This document shows positions 1-8,075 of a stretch of DNA of 24,735 bases, one piece after another. A model generated the notes under the pieces. It ran no database searches. It was not told where the DNA came from and was given only the letters and a program-made list of their open reading frames with translations. How positions within the stretch are numbered: position 1 is the stretch's first letter; the number at the start of each line of letters is the position of its first letter. Origin of the DNA: CAYZNE01 sp964461035 (GTDB lineage: Archaea > Nanobdellota > Nanobdellia > Woesearchaeales > CAYZNE01). The stretch lies in the NCBI GenBank assembly GCA_964461035.1, contig CAYWRI010000019.1, forward strand, positions 1 to 24,735, in the 5' to 3' direction. The position numbers and the translations under genes were made by a program.

Positions 1-807
1 TGGGACACTGTTCTCAGAGCTCAAAAACTTAAAGTAAAAAAAATATATCTTTTCAAAGCATTTCTTGCAGGGTTTGCAGTTAGTTATATAACTCCCAGTG
101 CAAAATTAGGTGGTGAACCTGTAAGAGCCGCACTATTACATAGATACGGTCTGAAATTTAATGAAGCACTTTCAGCGACAATTGTTGATAAAACCATAGA
201 ATTGATATTTTCTGCAATATTTTTTATAATTGGTGGAATATTATTATTACTTAATTATAGTTTACCTGCTGATTTAAAGTTAATCATAATTGTTGTATCC
301 TTAGCTTTTGTTGCTATTCTTGCTTTTTTCATATATAGAATTCTTAATGAAAAAGGATTCATTTCATCAATTTTCAAATTTTTGGGGTTACATAAAACAA
401 AAAGACTACAAAATTTTATACATAAAATTTATGATATTGAAAAAGTAATAATAAAATTTTATAAGCGTGACAAAAAACATTTTATTATTGCAATAGGTAT
501 AATGATAATTTCTTGGATTCTAATGTTTATTGAATTTAAATTAGCTATGGCCATATTTGGATTTAATGGAAATATTTTTCAAGTATTTTTAACTTTTACC
601 TTAGTTGGCGCAGCATATTTAATTCCGGTTCCTCTTGCAATTGGAACTCTTGAAGGCGGACAAGTTGCATTGTATAAGGCTATTGCAGTTAGCTCTGAAA
701 TAGGTTTAGGAATAAGTCTTTTAACAAGAATTAGAGATTCAATTTGGGCAATCATAGGATTAATTATAGCCGCATATTATGGTGTTGTAGGCAAGAAAAA
801 AAAATAA
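1..807 (+). CDS. Flippase-like / LPG-synthase TM family membrane protein (5' partial)
   Basis: The frame is open from base 1 without an initiator, so this is the 3' part of a gene (268 codons visible). The visible N-terminal part has the run TPSAKLGGEPVRAALLHRYG (about residues 31-50), the hallmark GGEPVRA segment of the lysylphosphatidylglycerol-synthase transmembrane / flippase-like family (PF03706, UPF0104). It is followed by several hydrophobic helices and a lysine-rich C-terminal tail. The family is an integral membrane protein, often beside lipid or glycan assembly genes; substrate unknown here. A TTG at 202 could be mistaken for the start, but the conserved motif lies upstream of it. 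Only 3 nt separate it from the next gene, so the two are probably co-transcribed. Confidence 0.75.
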   Translation, partial: WDTVLRAQKLKVKKIYLFKAFLAGFAVSYITPSAKLGGEPVRAALLHRYGLKFNEALSATIVDKTIELIFSAIFFIIGGILLLLNYSLPADLKLIIIVVSLAFVAILAFFIYRILNEKGFISSIFKFLGLHKTKRLQNFIHKIYDIEKVIIKFYKRDKKHFIIAIGIMIISWILMFIEFKLAMAIFGFNGNIFQVFLTFTLVGAAYLIPVPLAIGTLEGGQVALYKAIAVSSEIGLGISLLTRIRDSIWAIIGLIIAAYYGVVGKKKK

Positions 808-810
808 AAA

Positions 811-1941
811 ATGGAAAATCTTAATATGTTACTTGGCGAAGGGCTAAGAATGTTTAAAAGACGATTAAGAATTAATTCTAATAATAAAAAATTTCTTCAT
901 AGATATTCTGGAAATCATTTAGAAATATGTTCTAAAATAATTGGAGATTGTTGGAATTCTACTGATAATTTTTTTATGACTTCAGCAGGTCATTTCTGCG
1001 AGTTTTGGGTGCGAGATTTCGCTTTTAATATTAAGAGTCTAATAGCATTAGGTTATGAAGAAAAATGTGAAGAAACATTACAATATGCACTTTCACACTT
1101 TATTAATCAGGGACATATTACAACAACAATTAATCCTCAAGGAAAACCATTTAATTTTCCAAATTATACTCCAGAAAGTCTTGCATTAATATTATATTCC
1201 TTAGATTGTTTAAAGAGCAAGAATCTTTTGAAGAAATATATGTCATTTCTTGAATCTGAAGCAGAATATGTTTTCAATAGAAGTATAGATAAAAAAACGG
1301 GTTTAATCACAAAAAAAGAGATTTATTATTCTTGTAGAGATCATATAAAAAGATATAGTTCTTGTTATGACAATACGATGATGGGTTTATTAAGCAGACT
1401 TCTAACCAAAAATAAAATCGAAAATCCTTTTTCAGAATTTGATTATGAACATATTTTAATTGATAATTTTTGGAAAAAAAACCATTTTATTGATGATTTA
1501 TCCGGTTCAAATGATATTACAGGAGATGCTAATTCAATACCCTATGTTTTCTTATTAGATAAACCTAAATTTAATATAATGCTTAAAAAAAGCATTGAAA
1601 AGATTCAAGAATTAAAACTTGATATTCCATTAGTAATAAAATATTCTTCAAAAAAAGAATCAAAGGCAAACATTGCAGATATTTTTGCAAAAGATTATGA
1701 ATCTGACAGTTGTTGGCCACATGTTGGATACAATTATATTAGCGCAGTTATGAGAGTAAATAAAAAACTTGCTTTAAAGTATTTGAATGCATATAAAGAG
1801 AAAATAGAAGAACATCACACATTTCCAGAAGTTTATTTTTATGATGGAACAATATTCAAAAGTCCATTTTATTATTGTGATGAAGCAATGTTGTGGTCTG
1901 CTAATCATCTTGCTTACTATCAAGAACTTAAAGTTGATTAG
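811..1941 (+). CDS. Six-hairpin glycosidase-like protein (GH15/GH63/amylo-1,6-glucosidase fold)
   Basis: 376 residues. WVRDFAF (66-72) resembles the W-x-R-D-x-x-W segment of (alpha/alpha)6-toroid glycosidases, and CDEAMLWSANHLAYY near the C-terminus resembles their last helical hairpin. The whole length fits an all-helical toroid, and there is no signal peptide or membrane helix. The likely role is hydrolysis or handling of an alpha-linked glycan in the cytoplasm; substrate and catalytic acids cannot be assigned from sequence alone. It starts 3 nt after the flippase-like gene. An alternative start at 850 (MFKRRLRINS) has a GAAGGG-like site just upstream and cannot be excluded. The fold assignment is moderately sure, the activity is not. 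Confidence 0.55.
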   Translation: MENLNMLLGEGLRMFKRRLRINSNNKKFLHRYSGNHLEICSKIIGDCWNSTDNFFMTSAGHFCEFWVRDFAFNIKSLIALGYEEKCEETLQYALSHFINQGHITTTINPQGKPFNFPNYTPESLALILYSLDCLKSKNLLKKYMSFLESEAEYVFNRSIDKKTGLITKKEIYYSCRDHIKRYSSCYDNTMMGLLSRLLTKNKIENPFSEFDYEHILIDNFWKKNHFIDDLSGSNDITGDANSIPYVFLLDKPKFNIMLKKSIEKIQELKLDIPLVIKYSSKKESKANIADIFAKDYESDSCWPHVGYNYISAVMRVNKKLALKYLNAYKEKIEEHHTFPEVYFYDGTIFKSPFYYCDEAMLWSANHLAYYQELKVD

Positions 1942-2016
1942 TTAATGACATAAATGATTATACTTTGCATTTAGAATGAGTAGATTGAAATTTTAAAAAA
2001 AAATAAATTAAAAAAA

Positions 2017-2250
2017 TTACATTTGGCCTTTAGCTTTGTCTATCACAGGAAGTACTGCTTCAAGTTCTTCTTTTGATAGTCTGCCTAATTTTGTGAATCT
2101 ATATTCTCCACCAGCGTTAGCATTTTCTCTTGATATCTGCATTTTTTTAGGACCATCATTGTAAGACATAATTTTTATTGTTATTTTTGTCTTTCCTAAA
2201 ACTACAGAATCATTAAATAATTCTTTATCTAAACTTGGATCAAATGGCAT
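2017..2250 (-). CDS. Small protein, possibly PC4/YdbC-like nucleic-acid-binding
   Basis: 77 residues. The pattern SYNDGP-K-x-QI-R, then a glycine-rich stretch, then FTKLGRLSKEEL and a terminal helix loosely matches the PC4/YdbC single-strand-binding fold (SWNGREP-K-YDIR ... LT-EE). This is inference from a short motif. Start support is good: a G-rich site (minus strand GGGGGA, about 2258-2263) lies 8 nt before the ATG, with a consensus BRE/TATA at 2322-2338 further upstream. It is monocistronic and converges on the glycosidase-like gene. The strong promoter and small size suggest an abundant protein. Confidence 0.6.
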   Translation of the reverse strand: MPFDPSLDKELFNDSVVLGKTKITIKIMSYNDGPKKMQISRENANAGGEYRFTKLGRLSKEELEAVLPVIDKAKGQM

Positions 2251-2321
2251 TTTCTATTCCCCCATATAATATTACTTAATAAATAATATTTTATTTATTT
2301 ATAAAGATATAATGTAATAGT

Positions 2322-2338
2322 ATTTATATAGTTTTCGA
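2322..2338 (-). promoter_or_regulatory. BRE + TATA promoter of the 2017-2250 gene
   Basis: On the minus strand a BRE (TCGAAAA, 2332-2338) is followed by a TATA box (TATATAAAT, 2322-2330), predicting a start near 2300 and a leader of about 50 nt. The same arrangement precedes tfb at 9102-9118. A second TATA-like TTTATAAA (about 2297-2304) lies closer to the gene. Confidence 0.55.
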
Positions 2339-2373
2339 TTTCCCATACTTTAATATTGAAATAAACACATAAA

Positions 2374-2394
2374 AATTCTAAAATTTCTAGAATT
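2374..2394. repeat. Inverted repeat, 7-bp arms
   Basis: AATTCTA (2374-2380) and TAGAATT (2388-2394) are perfect reverse complements around a 7-nt centre in the divergent region. It could be an operator or simply chance in AT-rich DNA. Confidence 0.3.
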
Positions 2395-2620
2395 CATTAA
2401 AATATACTTTACTTAGTTTATTTCAAGACACTATTTTTTTTTTTATTATTCTAGACAAACCCCAAAAACAAAAAACTATTTAAAGAAAATAATTAATATT
2501 TAAGTTATTATATACATATATTAGATTTTAATAGTTTATAGATTATTACACGTTATTTGTTATATGTACTTATAATAAACATATTTATTAACAAATATTA
2601 CAAAAAAGAGGGTGAGTTGA

Positions 2621-5008
2621 ATGGTTGATGATCTAATAGCACCAAGTAAACCTTACGAAAATAAAAAGAATGTTTCAGAAAATAAGGTAGAACCTAAAAA
2701 AAGGCGTTTCTTTGCAAAATTATTTGGAATAAAGAAACATTCTAAGAATAAACTGAATGCTAGATTAGCTGAGTTAAAATCTATTATTGATGAACCTAGT
2801 AAACCCATTTTGAATAAATCCGAAGTTTCTAAAATGCCTGAAAACACTATGAATTCTGAAGATTTTTTACAAGACTCTATAGATAATCCCTTTGTAAAAC
2901 CTGAAATAAACAAATCAGAAGGTTCTAAAATAGAAGAAAAAAGCGGTTTTGATTTTTCTAAAGATGCTGATAAAAAAATGGATTTTATAACGGATACTGA
3001 AAAACAAATTAAAAAAGAAAATCAAAAACAAGATATTATGAAACCTGAAGAAGGTCATTTTTTAGATAGACTTGAGAAAGTAGACGACGATATTCAAATT
3101 GGAAACTCTGAAATAATTACTGGTACAAGTCAAAGTCCAACAAAACATCCTAAAATCGAAACACCTTTTTATGAACCAATAAATGATAATCCCCAAACTA
3201 TTGAAGATATTGGATTTATTGATTCAAAGAATAAAACTGAAGATGATAGTTTTAGTATTAATCGACTAAGAAAAGCACTCGGAATATTAAAAGATAAAAC
3301 AGAAAAAGATGTAAAAATAAATGAATTTAAATCATCTTTAGTGAATGAATCAGTTGATGAATCTGAACTTGTTACAAATTTGAATTTAGAAGAAAAACTC
3401 AATGCAAAAATTGAAGGTAGTCCTTCACAAATGCTTGAAAATAAAAAATTCTCTATAACAACAGATTCACAAGTTGATGAAGGAAAAGAATTTAAATTAT
3501 CTGACGGAAGAATACTTAAATCAATTAGGGATTTGAGAAATGCTCTTGAAAATATACTCGATTCTGTTTTTGAAGCTCATGTAAAAGGAAGAAAAAATGA
3601 TTTTGCAAATTGGATAAAAAACACTCTTGGAGATGTTGAATTAGCAAAAATTGTTAGAAAATGTAAAACTTCTAATGCTTTATTATCAATGTTTATATCT
3701 CTAGAAAAGAAAGAACTTGAAGAAGTAATGAAAGTGCAAGAAGAACAAATCTTACAAGATCATAAGAATTCACTTAAAGACATAAATTTTATTAGATCTG
3801 AACGAGAAAACATACTTGAAGAAAGAAAAACTTTTGATAAAGAAAAGAACTCTTTTGATTCTATTAAGAAAGAATATCAACTTAAATTAGATTCAATATG
3901 TAAAAAAGAATCAGAATTAGAGCAAGAAAAAAATAAATTAGGTCTTGAAACAGATGAATATAAACAAAAAGAAAAATTAATTGAAGAAGAGAAAAAATCT
4001 CTTGAAAAAACATATGATTCAGAAAAAACAACCCTGGTTAAAAGTTTGGATGAAAGACGTCAACAGTTCGAACAAGAAAAAAAGCAATTTCATGAAGAAT
4101 TTGAACATAAATATGAAGAAATGAGAAATCAGTTAAATCAAGAATTCAAGATAAAACAAGAATCTCTGGAAAAAGCAAGAATAGATTATCTTGAAACTAT
4201 TAAAAAACAATCTCTTGAACTTGAAAATCTAAGAAAAGAATTAATTAAACAAACTGAAGAGCATAATAAAAAACTCGAAGAAGATTTTAAATCTAGATCA
4301 AAAGAACTTGAGTCTGAGTTTAATGCAAAATTCATATCTCTTGAATCTTCATTAGAAGATAGAAGAAAGAGTCTTGAATCTGAATTTGAAGAAAAGAATC
4401 TTCGTTTGAAAGAAGAAAGAGAATCATTTATCGAAGAACAAAAACAAATAAATACACTTTATCATTCTAAACTAAAAGAGCTTAAAGTAGAAGAGAAAAA
4501 ATTATTTGAAATGCAAAAAGAGCTTAAAGAGCAAGAGCTCACACTTGTTACAAAAGAGAATGAAGTTCGTAAGAAATTAGTTGAATTAAGCAAGAAAATA
4601 ATGAAATCTAAAAATATTGAGCTTGAAATAAAAAAAGGAATCGATTCAAAAAATTTAATGCTTCTTGAACTTAAACAAAAACAAGCTGAGCTTGAAAATA
4701 TGAAATTAGATCTTGAAAGACAGGGATTTCAAGCTTACTTAAATGAAAAACTTAAAGAGATAACTAATAGTGATTCTGAAGAATTAAAAAAAGAAATACC
4801 TCAGAATGTAGAAGATACTTTAACAATTTATAACTTAATTAGAGGTTGTAAAAAATTAATAAATGCAGGAAAACTCGATGAGGCTCAAAATATTTATTCA
4901 GGAATCAGAACCAATTTCTACAAAATGAATCTTCCTAAAGAAGAGAAACAGATGTTATTTAATGCCATTCGTGAATTATATACCGACATAAAAATAAAAG
5001 CTTTGTGA
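2621..5008 (+). CDS. Large coiled-coil protein with DUF5752-like domain
   Basis: 795 residues in four parts. Residues 1-45 are basic (RRFFAKLFGIKK). Residues 45-285 are polar, acidic and probably disordered, with repeated NKSE-type segments. Residues about 287-355 form a compact domain with L-DGR-L at its start and NDFANWI in the middle, resembling DUF5752 domains. Residues about 360-720 are long charged heptads with an EK/LE-rich coiled coil. The last 60 residues (YNLIRGCKKLINAGKLDEAQNIY...) form a small helical domain that looks TPR-like. No signal peptide or membrane helix is present. The strong GAGGGTGA Shine-Dalgarno site fixes the start. The function is unknown; a filament, scaffold or DNA-organising role is only inference. 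Confidence 0.75.
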   Translation: MVDDLIAPSKPYENKKNVSENKVEPKKRRFFAKLFGIKKHSKNKLNARLAELKSIIDEPSKPILNKSEVSKMPENTMNSEDFLQDSIDNPFVKPEINKSEGSKIEEKSGFDFSKDADKKMDFITDTEKQIKKENQKQDIMKPEEGHFLDRLEKVDDDIQIGNSEIITGTSQSPTKHPKIETPFYEPINDNPQTIEDIGFIDSKNKTEDDSFSINRLRKALGILKDKTEKDVKINEFKSSLVNESVDESELVTNLNLEEKLNAKIEGSPSQMLENKKFSITTDSQVDEGKEFKLSDGRILKSIRDLRNALENILDSVFEAHVKGRKNDFANWIKNTLGDVELAKIVRKCKTSNALLSMFISLEKKELEEVMKVQEEQILQDHKNSLKDINFIRSERENILEERKTFDKEKNSFDSIKKEYQLKLDSICKKESELEQEKNKLGLETDEYKQKEKLIEEEKKSLEKTYDSEKTTLVKSLDERRQQFEQEKKQFHEEFEHKYEEMRNQLNQEFKIKQESLEKARIDYLETIKKQSLELENLRKELIKQTEEHNKKLEEDFKSRSKELESEFNAKFISLESSLEDRRKSLESEFEEKNLRLKEERESFIEEQKQINTLYHSKLKELKVEEKKLFEMQKELKEQELTLVTKENEVRKKLVELSKKIMKSKNIELEIKKGIDSKNLMLLELKQKQAELENMKLDLERQGFQAYLNEKLKEITNSDSEELKKEIPQNVEDTLTIYNLIRGCKKLINAGKLDEAQNIYSGIRTNFYKMNLPKEEKQMLFNAIRELYTDIKIKAL

Positions 5009-5050
5009 TTTTTCCATGTTCTTTCTTTTATTTTTAAAATTTTATTTTTG
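5009..5050 (+). terminator. T-rich terminator-like stretch
   Basis: Directly after the TGA stop come repeated T runs (TTTTT, TTTCTTTTATTTTT, TTTTATTTTT), typical of archaeal oligo-T termination, before the next promoter. Confidence 0.4.
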
Positions 5051-5062
5051 ACTAACAATAAA

Positions 5063-5070
5063 TTTATAAA
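5063..5070 (+). promoter_or_regulatory. TATA box of the radical SAM gene (leaderless)
   Basis: TTTATAAA is centred about 26 nt before the ATG at 5093, the distance normally found between TATA box and transcription start in archaea. No Shine-Dalgarno site is present. Both facts point to a leaderless mRNA. Confidence 0.5.
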
Positions 5071-5092
5071 AACAATATGATAATCATTTAAT

Positions 5093-6304
5093 ATGATAAA
5101 GTTAGAATATTCAAGTATTAAGTTTATAGATTTTGATGATGAAAAAATAAAGGTAATGTTTAAACAGAGATATTATTTTTTTATAAATAAAATAGATTTA
5201 ATAAATATTGGAAAATATAAATTAGATAAAAAGAATACTAATATAATTTTGTTTGACGCAATAGAAAAAAGAGCTACAACAATGCTTGATTCTTTAATAG
5301 ATGTTGGTCTTGATAATTTGTTTAATTCTAATAAAGATAAAAAAACTATTTATGTTTATGAAGATCTAGTTCCTCTTATTGGAACTAACGAATTTGGACT
5401 TGTTGATAGAAATACCTCGATTCTTGAGATTAAGCCTGTCACTGGTTGTGATTTAAATTGTATTTATTGTTCTGTCAATGAAGGTATTAGTGATAAAAAT
5501 GATTTTTTAGTTGAACCCGATTATATGATTTCAACAATAGCAAAATTATGCGAACTAAAAAAATCAGATAAAATAGAAATAAATATTGGACCTCAGGGAG
5601 AACCACTTTTGTATCCTGACTTAGTCTATCTTATTCAAGAATTAAAGAAAATTCCAAAAATATATTATATATCTATGAACACAAATGGCAGAACGTTGAC
5701 TAAAAAATTCATAGATGAATTAAGTAAAGCTGGTCTTGATAGAATAAATCTTTCTATTAATAGTTTAAATCCTGAAACTCAGAAAAAAATATCTGGTTCT
5801 TTTTTTGATGTTAAAAAATTAGAAGAATTATTACAATATTCTCTTGGAAAAATAGAAATAATGTTTGCACCCTTGTTTATTCCAACAATAAATGAAGATC
5901 TGGAACCATTGATTATTCTTGCAAAAAAATACAGAAAAGAAAAACCATTAATAGGATTACAGAATTTTTTAAATTACAAAAGTGGTAGAAATCCTGTGAA
6001 ACAGATAAGTTTTGAAAAGTTTTTCTTCATATTAAATAAATGGGAAAAAAAGCATAATGTTAAACTTAAACTTTCAGGAGATGATTTTATTATAAAAAAA
6101 GATAAAGTTTTACAAAAACCGTTTAGAAAAGGGGAAATAATTAATGCAGAAATTAGAATTCCTGGAAGAAACAAAGGAGAAGTCATAGCTGTTTCTAAAG
6201 ATAGAGCAATAACAGTAAGAAACTGTGAATTCAACAAAAACAAGAAAATAAAAGTAAAACTAATTCGCGATAAACATAATATTTTTAGCGGTGTTAGAAT
6301 CTAA
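5093..6304 (+). CDS. Radical SAM protein with C-terminal TRAM domain
   Basis: 403 residues. The 4Fe-4S/SAM motif is C119-x3-C123-x2-C126 (TGCDLNCIYC). It is followed by GPQGEPLLYPDL (glycine-rich strand 2) and NTNGRTL, as in the radical SAM barrel (about 112-330). The last 65 residues (GEIINAEIRIPGRNKGEVIA...) look like a TRAM beta-barrel, a domain that usually binds RNA. The first 110 residues are a lineage-type extension. The layout resembles uncharacterised archaeal radical SAM proteins grouped as COG2100; methylthiotransferases also join radical SAM to TRAM but carry an N-terminal UPF0004 domain that is not visible here. The likely substrate is RNA, by inference from TRAM. The mRNA appears leaderless. 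Confidence 0.7.
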   Translation: MIKLEYSSIKFIDFDDEKIKVMFKQRYYFFINKIDLINIGKYKLDKKNTNIILFDAIEKRATTMLDSLIDVGLDNLFNSNKDKKTIYVYEDLVPLIGTNEFGLVDRNTSILEIKPVTGCDLNCIYCSVNEGISDKNDFLVEPDYMISTIAKLCELKKSDKIEINIGPQGEPLLYPDLVYLIQELKKIPKIYYISMNTNGRTLTKKFIDELSKAGLDRINLSINSLNPETQKKISGSFFDVKKLEELLQYSLGKIEIMFAPLFIPTINEDLEPLIILAKKYRKEKPLIGLQNFLNYKSGRNPVKQISFEKFFFILNKWEKKHNVKLKLSGDDFIIKKDKVLQKPFRKGEIINAEIRIPGRNKGEVIAVSKDRAITVRNCEFNKNKKIKVKLIRDKHNIFSGVRI

Positions 6305-6337
6305 TATTTTTATTATTGGGTAGTAAAGAATACAAAA

Positions 6338-6367
6338 TTTTATGAATGAATGTATTTTTTCATAAAA
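6338..6367. repeat. Inverted repeat abutting a start codon
   Basis: TTTTATGAA (6338-6346) and TTCATAAAA (6359-6367) are perfect 9-bp complements with a 12-nt loop, ending one base before the ATG at 6369. It could fold in the leader and mask initiation, or be a DNA operator. Confidence 0.45.
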
Positions 6368-6368
6368 A

Positions 6369-7205
6369 ATGAGAAATATTTTTGATTTCATCGGATTCCC
6401 AATGAATTCATATGGAACAACCGCTCAAAAAGATTTAGATAAATTTTCTAAATTACAAGAAGAAGGTCTTCTTGGGTGGCTTCAAATATATATTTTACCT
6501 GATACAAATAATTCTCATATTCAAAAATTTTGTGATAGAAACTTTAATATTATAATTCATGCAGCACACGGATATCATGGACTAAATTTTGAAAAAGGAT
6601 TAAAAGATATTAACATAAAAATAATTGATGAAGCCTTTAAATCTGCAGATAAATTAAGTGCTCCTTTTTTAATTTTTCATCCAGGTTATACTTCAAACGA
6701 TTTTAACATGAGTTATGAAGAAATGAAAGAAAATGATTATAATGTTTCTTCAATTTATGAATATGTTTTTAGAAACAAACCTGAAAAAACAAAAATTTTA
6801 ATTGAAAATATGCCTCTTTGGATTGGAGATAAAAAAGGGATTTTTAATATGCCTGTAGATCCAATTCTTGATTTCATAAAAAAATATGATTTTGGTGTTT
6901 GCTTAGATTTAGCAACTATTGCATTAAATGCTAACTTTTTTCCAAATTATCTTTTATATCCTCCTGAAACAAAAAAACTTATTTCTAATAATATTGATCA
7001 ATTATATAAACTGTTCTGTGATGGTGTAGAATTTGATTATTTAAGTGAAGATTATTTAAGAAACAAAGAACGACATCAAATTGAAATGTTAAATGAATTT
7101 ATGACTTTAGATCCTGACGTATTTCATACTAGAGGAATTGGTTTTTCTAATTTAGCTAGAACACCCAGATACTTTACTAAGTTGAATTATTTACAATTAG
7201 CCTGA
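6369..7205 (+). CDS. Xylose-isomerase-like TIM barrel protein, interrupted by in-frame TGA
   Basis: 278 codons to the TGA at 7203-7205. The protein fits the sugar-phosphate isomerase / AP endonuclease family 2 barrel (PF01261): strand ends IIHAAHGYH (H64, H67), LIFHPGY (H104), ILIENMP (E146), VCLDLA (D180) and VFHTRGIG (H253) carry the metal-ligand-type residues. The barrel stops after strand 7. The same frame continues after the TGA to a TAA at 7338-7340 with a fitting strand 8 (see 7206-7340). Family members are metal-dependent isomerases, epimerases or endonucleases; the substrate is unknown. No Shine-Dalgarno site is seen and a hairpin abuts the ATG. As it stands it is truncated: a nonsense mutation, a sequencing error or, less likely, recoding. 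Confidence 0.6.
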   Translation: MRNIFDFIGFPMNSYGTTAQKDLDKFSKLQEEGLLGWLQIYILPDTNNSHIQKFCDRNFNIIIHAAHGYHGLNFEKGLKDINIKIIDEAFKSADKLSAPFLIFHPGYTSNDFNMSYEEMKENDYNVSSIYEYVFRNKPEKTKILIENMPLWIGDKKGIFNMPVDPILDFIKKYDFGVCLDLATIALNANFFPNYLLYPPETKKLISNNIDQLYKLFCDGVEFDYLSEDYLRNKERHQIEMLNEFMTLDPDVFHTRGIGFSNLARTPRYFTKLNYLQLA

Positions 7206-7340
7206 GTAATTCCTCACATTAGAAAAGAAGAAAAACCATTAATACTTGAAGTTCCAAATAATACTGATTTTCATTCTATTTACTTGAGTCAATTTCAAGA
7301 AATTATTTCATCCTTAGAAGATGAAAGAAAAGAAGCATAA
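7206..7340 (+). pseudogene. Severed C-terminal tail of the TIM barrel gene
   Basis: In frame with the upstream gene after the TGA, 44 sense codons run to TAA and encode VIPHIRKEEKPLILEVP followed by an amphipathic helix. KPLILEVP matches barrel strand 8 of the family, where the Glu (residue 294 of the joined frame) is a metal ligand, as in endonuclease IV. There is no ATG or Shine-Dalgarno site with which to translate it alone. The joined frame 6369-7340 would encode 323 residues counting the TGA codon, a usual family length. Confidence 0.6.
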
Positions 7341-7360
7341 TATAAAATAAAAAAATAATA

Positions 7361-8008
7361 TTACTTTGTATATTTAAACATTTGACCGGCCATATCTATA
7401 AATTCCTTAAATTCTATTTCAGGATTAATTAATAGATTGGTGTTTGCTTCGATGTTTATATCCCATCTTTTAGTATTTGGATTATAAGAAAGTTTAATAA
7501 GATCCACTGAATGCAAATCATAAACATTATCGTCTTCAGGAAAGTTTGAATCTTTAAGCATTTCAGCGTCTTTCAATCCCACATTAGTCACTTCTAATAC
7601 AAAGTATCCTTCTGAATAATATTCAAGTTTTTTTAAATATCTATAAAGAAGAGCTTTTTCTGTATCTTTATAAAATTCGGTAAGTGTATCATTTTCATTT
7701 TTCCCTATTTTGGCTTTGAATTTTATATCATATTTATTCTGTCCATTTAATTCGAATATTGAGTTTGGGTTTCTCAATATTTCGGGGGATTGAGAACTTT
7801 TTGAAACATGAGTTTTAAGTAAGCTTTCTATCAACATACAGGGATTAACATTTCGGTAATTTACAGGTTCAACTCTAAACGCGTTTATTTCAGATGTTCT
7901 TTTAGGGAGAATAATTTTTCTATTATTTCCAGTCCCTTTTTCTCTTAACCATATTCTATTTAATTGAATTTCTTCAACTGTTAATTCTAATGGCTTTCCT
8001 TTTGACAT
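7361..8008 (-). CDS. Hypothetical protein downstream of tfb
   Basis: 215 residues, not recognised. It is soluble, without signal peptide, membrane helix or clear cysteine motif, and has a mixed alpha/beta composition with a charged central part (KFKAKIGKNENDTLTEFY). The start is well supported: minus-strand GGAGGT (8014-8019) lies 5 nt before the ATG. It follows tfb on the same strand after 67 nt and may be read through from it or use an AT-rich promoter in the gap. It converges on the broken TIM-barrel gene. Confidence 0.6.
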   Translation of the reverse strand: MSKGKPLELTVEEIQLNRIWLREKGTGNNRKIILPKRTSEINAFRVEPVNYRNVNPCMLIESLLKTHVSKSSQSPEILRNPNSIFELNGQNKYDIKFKAKIGKNENDTLTEFYKDTEKALLYRYLKKLEYYSEGYFVLEVTNVGLKDAEMLKDSNFPEDDNVYDLHSVDLIKLSYNPNTKRWDINIEANTNLLINPEIEFKEFIDMAGQMFKYTK

Positions 8009-8075
8009 TTTATACCTCCAAGTAATAATGCCTCATCCCTTTTTTAAATTAGAATAAAAAAATATAAAAAATAAA

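Larger units (their letters stand above)
2251..2620. other. Divergent intergenic region
   Basis: About 370 nt of very AT-rich DNA between divergent genes. It holds the promoter of the small minus-strand gene, a 7-bp perfect inverted repeat (2374-2380 with 2388-2394), a run of about a dozen T (around 2427-2440), a TATA-like CTTATAATAA near 2566-2575 and the GAGGGTGA Shine-Dalgarno site (2608-2615) of the coiled-coil gene. No convincing small ORF or RNA gene was seen. Confidence 0.5.

Noticed and set aside
202..807. TTG 202 as start of the first membrane protein
   Set aside because: The conserved GGEPVRA motif lies upstream in the same open frame, so the gene enters from outside the window.
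2653..3402. Minus-strand open frames inside the coiled-coil gene
   Set aside because: They are antisense shadows of a biased coding sequence, without ribosome-binding sites or recognisable products.
7203..7205. Selenocysteine or reassigned TGA in the TIM-barrel gene
   Set aside because: No SECIS-like hairpin is visible after the TAA at 7340, the family does not use Sec at this place, and TGA ends bud32 and the coiled-coil gene at natural positions.
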